Below, in pieces: positions 42,034-50,360 of a stretch of 64,000 nt of DNA (its first letter is position 1; the number at the start of each line of letters is the position of its first letter). Source of the DNA: Kitasatospora gansuensis (GTDB lineage: Bacteria > Actinomycetota > Actinomycetes > Streptomycetales > Streptomycetaceae); contig NZ_JACHJR010000001.1 in NCBI RefSeq assembly GCF_014203705.1, positions 4,588,001 to 4,652,000 of the forward strand, written 5' to 3'. The position numbers were made by a program, and so were the translations under genes. The notes under the pieces were generated by a model. It was not told the origin of the DNA and made no database searches. It worked only from the letters and a program-made list of their open reading frames with translations.

Positions 42034-42170
42034 ACATCCATGCCCGGATCTGCCGCAGGCACGATAGCAGCGACCAAGATCGTCTGACTATGGGTCAGTA
42101 CGCACGATGACCGGAGGTTCGCAGAGCCTGCGGCGATTGCCTCCCGGGCACGGGAGATCACCGAAGCAGG

Positions 42171-42659
42171 TCAGGGCCAGACCAGGCAGTACAGCTGGTG
42201 GCCCGCGTCGTGGAGCCGGTTCGCGAAGTCCTGCCATTCGTGGAGCATCGTGTAGATCACGAAGGCGTCCCGGGGGCCCCGGCGGTCGGGGACGGTGGAC
42301 CAGATGAAGGCGGCGGCGCCGAGTTCGGTCTCGTCGGCCTTGCGGAGGGGTTCGACGACCGTGTGGGGGAGCTGGACCACGGCGTAGTCGGGGTGCAGGA
42401 CGACCAGCTCCAGGGGCGGGACCTGGTGCAGGGGGACGCCCTGAATGCCCGTCAGGACCATGGCGGACATGGTCTCGGGCTTGATCTTGGTGGAGAGGTG
42501 GCCGTTGGGGGAGCCGCTGGTCTCCATCAGGTCGCCGAGGCGGCCGAGCGAGCCGAGCTCGCCGGCGTCGAGGCCGAGGCCGCCGGGGCCGAGGGCGGTG
42601 GGGACTCTGGCGGCGGTGGCGCGGTCGGGTGCGCCGAAGTACTTGTAGGTGACCCCCAC
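42171..42659 (-). CDS. Conserved-looking protein of unknown function
   Basis: 162 residues if GTG 42659 (VGVTYKYFGAPD) is used. The frame stays open upstream to 42803, but that part is low-complexity Arg/Gly and is unlikely. Features include a VPLHQVPPLELVVLHPDYAV stretch and a C-terminal HDAGHQLYCLVWP with a Cys. No signal, membrane span or known catalytic motif. It is divergent from hemL across about 400 bases. I do not recognise the family. Confidence 0.5.
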   Translation of the reverse strand: MGVTYKYFGAPDRATAARVPTALGPGGLGLDAGELGSLGRLGDLMETSGSPNGHLSTKIKPETMSAMVLTGIQGVPLHQVPPLELVVLHPDYAVVQLPHTVVEPLRKADETELGAAAFIWSTVPDRRGPRDAFVIYTMLHEWQDFANRLHDAGHQLYCLVWP

Positions 42660-43068
42660 TCTGCCTTCGCCCCGCCTTCCCCTGCCGCCCGCACCGGTAC
42701 CCCCGCCCGCCGCTCCGGCACGCCGACGTGAGCCACCCACGGCCTCGTCGGGGCCGTCCTGCGCCTCGGACACTCGGACCATCCTCACCGGAATTCGCCG
42801 CAACCGACAGACCCCCGCACGCTCGGTGTCCCTCCGAACGTGCCCACTACCCGTTCCGCGCTGCCGTACACGGACCGGTCGGTCACAGTCTGACCCATCG
42901 GAGTGGGCCGCCGAACGCGGTAGTACGGATAACCGTACCCACGACGCTACAGACCGTACAGTCCGTTCGGGTCACATCGGGCCGCACCCGTCCGGTACCA
43001 GGATCATCGTTCCAGATGATCGGGTCCGACATGCGGAGGTGCAGGACACGATTTGAGACCATGTCCGG
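42660..43068. other. 409-base divergent region before hemL
   Basis: No gene is seen apart from a possible low-complexity N-terminal extension of the leftward gene. AT-richer patches occur at 42915-43050 with repeated ACCGTAC. A perfect inverted repeat GATCATC-GTTCCA-GATGATC sits at 43002-43021, 47 bases before the hemL start, and could be an operator. Confidence 0.5.
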
Positions 43069-44403
43069 GTGACCATCCCGAAGAGCTACCCCTACGAGGC
43101 CCCGCAGAGCCAGTCGCTGTTCGACCGCGCGTCGGTCGTGACCCCCGGCGGCGTCAACTCCCCGGTGCGCGCCTTCCGCGCGGTCGGCGGCACCCCGCGC
43201 TTCATGGTGTCAGGCACCGGCCCCTATCTCACCGACGCCGACGGCCGTGAGTACGTCGACCTGGTCTGCTCCTGGGGTCCGATGATCCTGGGCCACGCGC
43301 ACCCGGCGGTGATCGAGGCGGTGCAGCAGGCGGTCAGCCGCGGCACCTCCTTCGGTACGCCCGGCGAGGGCGAGGTGCTGCTCGGCGAGGAGATCGTCTC
43401 CCGGGTCGCACCGGTGGAGCAGGTCCGGCTGGTGTCCAGCGGCACCGAGGCGACCATGTCGGCGATCCGGCTGGCCCGCGGTTTCACCGGCCGGGCGAAG
43501 ATCATCAAGTTCGCGGGCTGCTACCACGGCCACGTGGACGCCCTGCTGGTGGCGGCCGGCTCCGGCGTCGCCACCTTCGGCCTGCCGGACACCCCCGGGG
43601 TGACGGGGGCTCAGGCGGGCGACACCATCGTGCTGCCCTACAACGACCTGGACGCGGTCGAGGCCGCCTTCGCGGCCAACCCGGGCCAGATCGCCTGCGT
43701 GATCACCGAGGCGTCCCCCGGCAACATGGGCGTGGTCCCGCCGCTGCCCGGCTTCAACAAGGGGCTCTCGGAGCTCTGCCGCGACAACGGCGCGCTGTTC
43801 ATCTCGGACGAGGTGATGACCGGCTTCCGCACCTCCAAGTCCGGCTGGTACGGCGTCGAGGCGGCCGTCGAGGGCTGGGCGCCCGACCTGCTGACCTTCG
43901 GCAAGGTGATGGGCGGCGGCTTCCCGGCCGCCGCGTTCGGTGGCCGGGCCGACGTGATGGCGTACCTGGCCCCGGCCGGCCCGGTCTACCAGGCGGGCAC
44001 GCTGTCCGGTAACCCGATCGCCACCGCCGCCGGTCTGGCGCAGCTGCAGCACTGCACCGACGAGGTGTACGAGAAGGTGGACATGGTCGCCGCCGAGATC
44101 TCCGCCCTGGTGAGCCTCGAGCTGACCAAGGAGGGGGTGGCGCACCGGCTGCAGAACGCGAGCAACATGTTCTCGGTGTTCTTCACCGACCAGGCCGTCA
44201 CCAACTACGACGAGGCGAAGCAGCAGGAGTCGTTCCGCTTCACCGCGTTCTTCCAGAGCATGCTGGCCCAGGGCGTCTACCTGCCGCCGTCGGCCTTCGA
44301 GTCCTGGTTCGTCTCGGCCGCGCACGACGAGCGCGCGATCGAGTGGATCGCCGCCGCCCTGCCCGCCGCCGCCCGCGCGGCGGCCGAGGCCCGGCCCGCG
44401 TAA
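43069..44403 (+). CDS. hemL: Glutamate-1-semialdehyde 2,1-aminomutase
   Basis: 444 residues from GTG 43069. Class III aminotransferase motifs: VTPGGVNSPVRAFRAVGGTP, FAGCYHGHVDALLVAAG, LFISDEVMTGFR (PLP Asp) and LLTFGKVMGGGFPAAAFGGR with the PLP lysine in TFGKVMGG. It converts glutamate-1-semialdehyde, the product of HemA, to 5-aminolevulinate. It lies 20 kb from hemA, heading the cytochrome c maturation genes, the same neighbourhood as in other streptomycetes. A possible operator lies upstream. Confidence 0.97.
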   Translation: MTIPKSYPYEAPQSQSLFDRASVVTPGGVNSPVRAFRAVGGTPRFMVSGTGPYLTDADGREYVDLVCSWGPMILGHAHPAVIEAVQQAVSRGTSFGTPGEGEVLLGEEIVSRVAPVEQVRLVSSGTEATMSAIRLARGFTGRAKIIKFAGCYHGHVDALLVAAGSGVATFGLPDTPGVTGAQAGDTIVLPYNDLDAVEAAFAANPGQIACVITEASPGNMGVVPPLPGFNKGLSELCRDNGALFISDEVMTGFRTSKSGWYGVEAAVEGWAPDLLTFGKVMGGGFPAAAFGGRADVMAYLAPAGPVYQAGTLSGNPIATAAGLAQLQHCTDEVYEKVDMVAAEISALVSLELTKEGVAHRLQNASNMFSVFFTDQAVTNYDEAKQQESFRFTAFFQSMLAQGVYLPPSAFESWFVSAAHDERAIEWIAAALPAAARAAAEARPA

Positions 44404-44447
44404 GTCCCCGCGTCAGTCATCGCGTCAGTCTTCGAGGAGCGAGCACA

Positions 44448-45131
44448 GTGAGTGCGAAAGAGATCACCGTCGTCCACCTGATGCGGCACGGTGAGGTGCA
44501 CAACCCGGAGGGCGTGCTCTACGGCCGGCTGCCGGACTACCACCTCTCCGACCTGGGGCGGCAGATGGCGGACCGGGTGGCCGAGCACCTCGCGGACCGG
44601 GACGTCACGTACGTGGTGGCCTCCCCGCTGGAGCGGGCGCAGGAGACCGCCGAGCCGATCGGGAAGGCGCACGGCCTGGAGATCGCGGTCGACGACCGGC
44701 TGATCGAGGCGGACAACATCTTCCAGGGCAAGACCTTCGGCGTCGGTGACGGTTCGTTGAAGAACCCGGCCTACTGGCGGTACCTCACCAACCCGCTGCG
44801 GCCGTCCTGGGGCGAGCCGTACGTCGAGCAGGCGGTCCGGATGATGGGCGCGCTGGCGGCGGCCCGGGACGCGGCGCGCGGGCACGAGGCGGTCTGCGTC
44901 AGCCACCAGCTGCCGATCTGGATCGCCCGCAGCTTCGCCGAGCGGCGCCGGCTCTGGCACGACCCGCGCAAGCGGCAGTGCTCGCTGGCCTCGCTGACCA
45001 GCTTCACCTACGAGGGCGACCGGATCGTCTCGATCGGCTACCGCGAGCCGGCCAGGGACCTGCTGCCGGCCCACCTGGTGGGCAAGGGGAAGAAGGGCGA
45101 CGCGCCGGTCGGCAAGAGCTTCGGCGCCTGA
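44448..45131 (+). CDS. Histidine phosphatase family protein (phosphoglycerate mutase-like)
   Basis: 227 residues, GTG 44448 with GAGGAGCGAG upstream. VVHLMRHGEVHNPEGVLYGR contains the catalytic RHG, VVASPLERAQETAEPI the second Arg, and AVCVSHQLPIWIARSF the second His. These make a complete histidine phosphatase site. Whether it acts on phosphoglycerate or another phosphate ester is unknown. It is placed consistently between hemL and resA in streptomycetes, hinting at a link to cytochrome maturation or redox metabolism. Confidence 0.85.
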   Translation: MSAKEITVVHLMRHGEVHNPEGVLYGRLPDYHLSDLGRQMADRVAEHLADRDVTYVVASPLERAQETAEPIGKAHGLEIAVDDRLIEADNIFQGKTFGVGDGSLKNPAYWRYLTNPLRPSWGEPYVEQAVRMMGALAAARDAARGHEAVCVSHQLPIWIARSFAERRRLWHDPRKRQCSLASLTSFTYEGDRIVSIGYREPARDLLPAHLVGKGKKGDAPVGKSFGA

Positions 45132-45223
45132 CCGGGAGCCGCTCGCGACCGCTCCGGACTGACGGCATGTCAACGCCGATTTGTCTGAATTAAGTGGATC
45201 GTAAGCATAAGAACCGCAGGTCA

Positions 45224-45256
45224 AGGGGGGTCCGATGGCTAACGTCGGACCCCCCT
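45224..45256. terminator. Hairpin between mutase-like gene and resA
   Basis: A 12-bp stem AGGGGGGTCCGA / TCGGACCCCCCT with a 9-base loop, ending 34 bases before resA. It is either a terminator for the upstream gene or a leader attenuator. Confidence 0.7.
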
Positions 45257-45290
45257 AAATCTGCCCAAAGTCTCATGCGAAACTTTTCAC

Positions 45291-45887
45291 ATGTCTGGGA
45301 CGACCCGCCGTTACCTCCGCCCGGCCGCCGCGCTCGCCGCCGCCGCCGCGCTGACCCTCACCGGTTGCACCGCGGACTCCAGCAGTTCCGACGGTCAGAC
45401 CGGGTTCATCTCGGGCACGGGCGGTCTGGACACGGCTCCGGCCGGCTCCCGGCAGGCCGCGCCCGCGATCTCCGGCACCACGCTGCACGGTGACAAGGCG
45501 GCCCTCGCCGACTACCGCGGCAAGGTCGTGGTGCTCAACGTCTGGGGCTCCTGGTGCAACCCGTGCCGGGCCGAGGCGAAGGGGCTGCAGGAGGTCTGGG
45601 TGAAGCACCAGGACCAGGGCGTCCAGTTCCTCGGGATCAACACCCGGGACCCCGACGTCAACAACGCCACCCGGTTCGAGGACAGCTTCGGGATCACCTA
45701 CCCGAGCCTGTTCGACCCGGACGGCACCGAGATCCTCAAGTTCCCCAAGGGCAGCCTCAACCCGCAGTCCATCCCGACCACGATCGTGGTGGACCGTCAG
45801 GGCAGGCTGGCTGCCCGCTCGATGCGGCCGATCTCGGCGGAGGACCTGGAGAAGCTGATCCAGCCCGTCCTGGCCGAGCCGAAGTGA
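45291..45887 (+). CDS. resA: Thiol-disulfide oxidoreductase, ResA/TlpA-like lipoprotein
   Basis: 198 residues, ATG 45291. A lipoprotein signal ends with LTLTGC (lipobox), so Cys becomes lipidated. The thioredoxin fold has NVWGSWCNPCRAEAKGL with a CxxC, and the cis-Pro loop is IPTTIVVDRQGRLA. ResA reduces the cysteines of apo-cytochrome c outside the membrane so that haem can attach. The stop overlaps ccdA by 4 bases. It is the first gene of the resA-ccdA-resB-ccsB operon. Confidence 0.93.
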   Translation: MSGTTRRYLRPAAALAAAAALTLTGCTADSSSSDGQTGFISGTGGLDTAPAGSRQAAPAISGTTLHGDKAALADYRGKVVVLNVWGSWCNPCRAEAKGLQEVWVKHQDQGVQFLGINTRDPDVNNATRFEDSFGITYPSLFDPDGTEILKFPKGSLNPQSIPTTIVVDRQGRLAARSMRPISAEDLEKLIQPVLAEPK

Positions 45888-46660
45888 GCGCCGCCCTCCT
45901 CCTCGCGGCGGGCCAGAACGAGACCGTCGCGAGCGGCGCGATCCTGCTGGCCGTGCCGATCGCGCTGGCGGCCGGGCTGGTCTCGTTCTTCTCGCCCTGC
46001 GTGCTCCCGCTGGTGCCCGGGTACCTGAGCTACGTCACCGGGTTCTCCGCCGCCGACCTGGCCGACGCCACGGGCGCCAAGCGGGGCCGGATGCTGCTCG
46101 GCTCGGTGCTGTTCATCCTGGGCTTCACCGCCGTCTTCGTCTCCGGCGGCGCGCTGTTCGGCTACTTCGGGCAGACCCTGCAGGCGAACCAACGCACCAT
46201 CAGCATCGTGATGGGCTCCCTCACCGTCGTGATGGGGCTCGCCTTCATGGGCCTGCTGCCGGGCCTGTCGATGCGTGAGGTGCGTTCGCACCACCGCCCG
46301 GTGATCGGCCTGGCCGGGGCCCCGCTGCTCGGCATCGTCTTCGGCGTGGGCTGGACCCCGTGCGTCGGCCCGACCCTGGCGAGCATCCAGGGGCTGGCCT
46401 GGAACCAGGCCTCGCCCTGGCGCGGCGCGCTGCTGATGGCCGTGTACTGCATCGGCCTCGGCGTACCGTTCGTGGTGGCCGCGCTGGCCTTCCGCCGGGC
46501 GCTCGGCGCCTTCGGCTGGGTCAAGCGGCACTACCAGTGGGTGATGCGGATCGGCGGCGGCATGCTCGTCGTGGTCGGTCTGCTGCTCGTCACCGGTGCC
46601 TGGGACTCGATGGTCCGTGAGATGCAGTCCTTCGCCGCCGACTTCTCGATCGGAATCTGA
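45884..46660 (+). CDS. ccdA: Cytochrome c biogenesis protein CcdA
   Basis: 258 residues from GTG 45884. About six membrane spans are visible. VSFFSPCVLPLVPGYLSYVT and GVGWTPCVGPTLASI each hold the conserved Cys that shuttle electrons across the membrane. CcdA passes reducing power from cytoplasmic thioredoxin to ResA. It is the DsbD-like short form. It is tightly packed between resA (overlap) and resB (3-base gap). Confidence 0.95.
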   Translation: MSAALLLAAGQNETVASGAILLAVPIALAAGLVSFFSPCVLPLVPGYLSYVTGFSAADLADATGAKRGRMLLGSVLFILGFTAVFVSGGALFGYFGQTLQANQRTISIVMGSLTVVMGLAFMGLLPGLSMREVRSHHRPVIGLAGAPLLGIVFGVGWTPCVGPTLASIQGLAWNQASPWRGALLMAVYCIGLGVPFVVAALAFRRALGAFGWVKRHYQWVMRIGGGMLVVVGLLLVTGAWDSMVREMQSFAADFSIGI

Positions 46661-46663
46661 CCC

Positions 46664-48343
46664 GTGAGCACCCAGACAGACCTCGAGACCGAGGCGGAGC
46701 GTCTCAGCAGCGCGCCGACCGAGCAGGACGGACCGTCCGGCATCGGCCTGCTCGGCTGGCTGCGCTGGACGTGGCGTCAGCTGACCTCGATGCGGGTCGC
46801 GCTGATCCTGCTGTTCCTGCTCTCGCTGGCCGCGATCCCCGGTTCGCTGATCCCGCAGAACAGCCAGAACAGCTTCAAGGTACAGACCTGGAAGGCGGCG
46901 CACCCCGGCGTCAGCCCGGTCTACCAGAAGCTCCAGCTGTTCGACGTGTACAGCTCGGTCTGGTTCTCGGCGATCTACATCCTGCTGTTCGTCTCGCTGG
47001 CGGGCTGCATCATCCCGCGCACCTGGCAGTTCGTCGGCGTGCTGCGGGCCAAGCCGCCGGCCGCGCCGAAGAACCTGACCCGGATGCCGGTCTACGCGGC
47101 CTGGCACACCGGCGCGGGCCACCAGGCGGTGAACGCCGCCGCGTACGCGCAGTTGAAGCGCCGCGGCTTCCGCACCCACCTGTCCGACGGTGCGGTGGCG
47201 GCCGAGAAGGGGTACCTGCGCGAGGTCGGCAACCTGGCCTTCCACCTCTCGCTGTTCGCCCTGCTGACCGGCTTCGCCTGGGCCAGCGTGGCCAGCGGCG
47301 AGGGCGGCAAGCTGGTGATCGAGAAGCAGGGTTACTCCAACACCGCGACCCAGCTGGACGACTTCAAGGGCTCCCAGTTCTACGGCCTGAACGACCTGGA
47401 CCCGTTCGGCTTCAAGCTGGACGGCTTCACCGCCAAGTACGCCACCAGCGGCCCGCAGGTGGGCAGCGCCCGGCAGTTCACCGCGCACGTCCGGTACTGG
47501 ACCGGCAGCGACACCGGGAAGCTGACCAAGGGTGAGATCGAGGTCAACCACCCGCTGGAGATCGGCGGCAGCAAGGTCTTCCTGATCGGCCACGGCTACG
47601 CGCCCGTGGTGACCGTGAAGAACGCCAAGGGCGAGAAGGTCTACTCGGGCCCGACCGCCTTCCTGCCGCAGGACGCCAACCTCACCTCGACCGGCGTGCT
47701 CAAGGTCAACGACTACGGCGAGAAGGACGGCAAGAAGACCCAACTGGGCTTCAACGGCTACTTCCTGCCGACCGCCCCGGAGAGCTTCGAGAAGACCGGC
47801 CCGGTCTCGCTCTTCCCGGACGCGGCCGACCCGATGCTGGTGCTGACCGCGTACGCGGGCGACCTCGGCACCGACTCCGGCCTGCCGCAGAACGTCTACC
47901 AGCTGGACACCAAGCACCTCACCCAGCTCACCCAGGACGGCAACCCGGCCCGCGCCCGGCTCAAGCCCGGCCAGGCCTGGACCCTGCCGGACGGCTACGG
48001 GACCCTCACCTTCGAGGGCTACCAGCAGTGGGCGAGCTTCACCGTCTCGCACCGGCCGGGCAACTCGGTCGCCCTGATCGGCGCGGTGGCCGCGATCCTC
48101 GGCCTGATCGGCTCGCTGTTCGTCCAGCGCCGCCGGGTCTGGGTGCGCGCCACCGCGGGCCCCGACGGCCGCACCCTGGTCGAGGTCGCCGGACTGGCCA
48201 GGAGCGAGTCCGCGAAGATCGCCGAGGAGCTGGCCGAGATCGCCGTCGACCTCCAGGACCACGCCCCGGCCATCGACGACGATGACCCACCCTCAGAAAC
48301 CGCCGCCCCTGCCGCCCCCGCTGTCCCGGACTCCAAGGAGTAG
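46664..48343 (+). CDS. resB: Cytochrome c biogenesis protein ResB (Ccs1)
   Basis: 559 residues from GTG 46664. Three N-terminal membrane spans (MRVALILLFLLSLAAIPGSL, VWFSAIYILLFVSLAGCIIP, LAFHLSLFALLTGFAWASVA) precede a large extracytoplasmic domain. One more span lies near residue 470 (SVALIGAVAAILGLIGSLFV), and a cytoplasmic tail follows. This matches ResB/Ccs1, which with CcsA delivers haem to the outside and joins it to CXXCH cytochromes. Its Ser/Ala/Pro-rich tail ends 3 bases before ccsB. Confidence 0.94.
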   Translation: MSTQTDLETEAERLSSAPTEQDGPSGIGLLGWLRWTWRQLTSMRVALILLFLLSLAAIPGSLIPQNSQNSFKVQTWKAAHPGVSPVYQKLQLFDVYSSVWFSAIYILLFVSLAGCIIPRTWQFVGVLRAKPPAAPKNLTRMPVYAAWHTGAGHQAVNAAAYAQLKRRGFRTHLSDGAVAAEKGYLREVGNLAFHLSLFALLTGFAWASVASGEGGKLVIEKQGYSNTATQLDDFKGSQFYGLNDLDPFGFKLDGFTAKYATSGPQVGSARQFTAHVRYWTGSDTGKLTKGEIEVNHPLEIGGSKVFLIGHGYAPVVTVKNAKGEKVYSGPTAFLPQDANLTSTGVLKVNDYGEKDGKKTQLGFNGYFLPTAPESFEKTGPVSLFPDAADPMLVLTAYAGDLGTDSGLPQNVYQLDTKHLTQLTQDGNPARARLKPGQAWTLPDGYGTLTFEGYQQWASFTVSHRPGNSVALIGAVAAILGLIGSLFVQRRRVWVRATAGPDGRTLVEVAGLARSESAKIAEELAEIAVDLQDHAPAIDDDDPPSETAAPAAPAVPDSKE

Positions 48344-48346
48344 ACG

Positions 48347-49483
48347 GTGAATCTCGCCTCGTCGGTCGACCCAAGCCTGGCCGCCCTGTCCAACAAACTG
48401 ATCTACTCGGCGATGGCCGTGTACGTCATCGCGATGTTCGCCCACATCTTCGAGTGGACGTTCGGCAGCAAGGGCGCCGTCGCGGTCCGCTCGGTCGAGC
48501 AGGCCGGACTCGCCGCCGCCGTCGCGGCCGCCCAGGCCCCCGCCAAGGGCGCCAAGAAGGTCACCGTCACGGTCGCCTCGGCCGACGGCGGCACCACCAC
48601 GCTGACCCGCACCGCACTCGCCGACGCCGGCGCCACCGTGGTCACCAGCGGCCGTGACACGGTCGTCGACGTGGACGGCCCCGGCGCGGCCGGCACCAGC
48701 GAGAAGGGCGACCTGGCGGGCCGGATCGCGATCTCGCTGGCCGGCCTCGGCGTGGTGCTGCACGCCGGCGCGGTGCTCACCCGGGGCCTCTCGGTGGTGC
48801 GCTGGCCGTGGGGCAACATGTACGAGTTCTCCTGCGCCTTCGCGCTCGCCATGGTGGTCGCCTACCTCGGCCTGCTGGCCGCCAAGAAGCAGGTCCGCTG
48901 GCTCGGCCTGCCGGTGATGGTCGCCGTGGTGCTCACGCTCGGCCTCGCGGTCACCGTGCTCTACACCGAGTCCGAGCAGCTCGTCCCGGCCCTGCACTCG
49001 TACTGGCTGGCGATCCACGTCTCCATGGCGATCTTCTGCGGCGGCGCCTTCTACGCGGCCTTCATCGCCACCGCCCTCTACCTGGGCAAGGACTCCTACG
49101 ACCGCCGGATCGCCGCCGGGAAGACCACAGGACCGCTCGGCACCCCCGCCTCGATCTGGCAGCGGCTGCCCGCCGCCGCCACCTTCGACAAGCTCTCGTA
49201 CCGGATCAACGCGATCGTCTTCCCGCTCTGGACCTTCACCATCGTGGCCGGGGCGATCTGGGCCGAGGCGGCCTGGGGCAAGTACTGGGAGTGGGACCCG
49301 AAGGAGACCTGGTCCTTCATCACCTGGGTCTTCTACGCCTGCTACCTGCACGCCCGGGCGACCGCCGGCTGGAAGGGCCGCAAGGCCGCCTACCTGGCGC
49401 TGCTGGCCTTCGCCTGCTTCTTGTTCAACTACTACGGCGTCAACATCTTCGTCACGGGTAAGCACTCGTACGCCGGAGTCTGA
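48347..49483 (+). CDS. ccsB: Cytochrome c biogenesis protein CcsB (CcsA family)
   Basis: 378 residues from GTG 48347. About eight membrane spans. The tryptophan-rich haem-handling segment AAWGKYWEWDPKETWSFITW is intact, and His residues flank it (VVLHAGAVLT, HSYWLAIHVSMAI, YLHARATAGWKG). Together with ResB it forms the system II cytochrome c synthetase. An insert of about 70 residues after the first span contains a threonine-rich stretch (VTVASADGGTTTLTRTALAD), which is not typical of the family and may be cytoplasmic. Confidence 0.94.
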   Translation: MNLASSVDPSLAALSNKLIYSAMAVYVIAMFAHIFEWTFGSKGAVAVRSVEQAGLAAAVAAAQAPAKGAKKVTVTVASADGGTTTLTRTALADAGATVVTSGRDTVVDVDGPGAAGTSEKGDLAGRIAISLAGLGVVLHAGAVLTRGLSVVRWPWGNMYEFSCAFALAMVVAYLGLLAAKKQVRWLGLPVMVAVVLTLGLAVTVLYTESEQLVPALHSYWLAIHVSMAIFCGGAFYAAFIATALYLGKDSYDRRIAAGKTTGPLGTPASIWQRLPAAATFDKLSYRINAIVFPLWTFTIVAGAIWAEAAWGKYWEWDPKETWSFITWVFYACYLHARATAGWKGRKAAYLALLAFACFLFNYYGVNIFVTGKHSYAGV

Positions 49484-49524
49484 CGACCCGTCCGTTCCGC
49501 CAAATCCGCGAGGAGGGCCGCACC

Positions 49525-49929
49525 ATGCTGGAGTGCGACGAGGTCATGCTGACCGTCCGAATCACCGCTGCGGAGAGAGCGCTGCTCCGCCGGCTCGCCC
49601 AGAGCCATCGGAGCGACGTGTCGGAAGTGATGGCGGACGGACTGCTCGACGTCCTGCCGATGCTGCACCGGCAGGCGGACGCCTACCGGCTGCTGGCGGC
49701 GCTCGCGCCGCCGGCGCCGTGCGCGCAGACCGTCTGGCTGCCCGCGGCCCTGGCCGACCTGCTCGTGCTGGCCGCCGCCCGGGTGGCCCAGCTGACGGGG
49801 GTCCGGCTCGGCTCGGCCAGCGCGATCCTCGGCGCGGCCGTCCGGCTGTGGCTCTGCCAGGACCCCACCCGCCTGGAGGCCAACCTCAGCGTCATGCACG
49901 CGGGGCGGAAAACGTTGGCAGCAGCGTAA
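49525..49929 (+). CDS. Unrecognised protein with ribbon-helix-helix-like start
   Basis: 134 residues, ATG 49525 with GCGAGGAGGG upstream. The N-terminal ~40 residues (EVMLTVRITAAERALLRRLA, SHRSDVSEVMADGL) resemble a CopG/Arc ribbon-helix-helix or related DNA-binding start, though this is weak. The rest is Leu/Ala-rich helix (WLPAALADLLVLAAARVAQL) with a second helical pair. No signal peptide or catalytic motif. It follows ccsB by 41 bases and precedes a structured repeat. Confidence 0.55.
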   Translation: MLECDEVMLTVRITAAERALLRRLAQSHRSDVSEVMADGLLDVLPMLHRQADAYRLLAALAPPAPCAQTVWLPAALADLLVLAAARVAQLTGVRLGSASAILGAAVRLWLCQDPTRLEANLSVMHAGRKTLAAA

Positions 49930-49940
49930 GTTGCACTATC

Positions 49941-50079
49941 CAGGGGCTCGGGGAACTGCGAGGAGATCTGGCGCCGGGGTCACTGCGAAAGTGCCTGACC
50001 CCGTAAGCACGTCGAACGCTCCTGAGGTCGGCGTCGCCCACGCGGCGGAGCCGCACATCAGCAGAGCCCCGAGCCCCTG
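49941..50079 (+). repeat. Structured repeat, copy 3 (rearranged, 139 bp)
   Basis: The left 21-bp terminal repeat (49941-49961) and the interior (GGAGATCTGGCGCCGGGG, GCGAAAGTGCC, GAGGTCGGCGTCGC) are shared with copies 1 and 2. The right end keeps only the outer 13 bases, CCCCGAGCCCCTG, because a GC-rich segment has been inserted or substituted. It lies between the 134-residue protein gene and accE. Confidence 0.8.
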
Positions 50080-50096
50080 GTGGCTGAGCGCAGCGG

Positions 50097-50303
50097 TTAG
50101 GCGGCCTGCTGCCAGCTGACGGGGGAGTAGTAGGCCGGGCGGCGCTCGATGCGCGACCAGGTGGCGATGGGCTCGACGGGGGCCGCGGTGGCGGTGTGGG
50201 CCGCGGCTGCACGGGCCATCAGGACGGCGGTCAGGGCGGCGAGTTCCTCGTCCGACAGGGTGCCACGGACGATGCGGAGCAGCGGTTCGGCGTTGGCGGT
50301 CAT
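50097..50303 (-). CDS. accE: Acyl-CoA carboxylase epsilon subunit
   Basis: 68 residues, ATG 50303. The pattern is LRIVRGTLSDEELAALTAVL near the N-terminus and a Trp/Pro-rich end (WSRIERRPAYYSPVSWQQA). These are the features of the small epsilon subunit that stabilises the beta-alpha complex of actinobacterial acyl-CoA carboxylases. It lies 57 bases downstream of accB on the same strand, as in other streptomycetes. Confidence 0.9.
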   Translation of the reverse strand: MTANAEPLLRIVRGTLSDEELAALTAVLMARAAAAHTATAAPVEPIATWSRIERRPAYYSPVSWQQAA

Positions 50304-50360
50304 GAGGTCAGTTCTCCCGCGTCTTGAAGTCTGAAGGGTTCCGAGCAGCGCAACGGCGCG

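Noticed and set aside
45797..48262. Long minus-strand open frame of more than 800 codons antisense to resA-ccdA-resB
   Set aside because: It mirrors well-supported genes, is made of low-complexity Gly/Arg/Val-rich sequence and has no motifs. This is the usual effect of high GC3 on the opposite strand.
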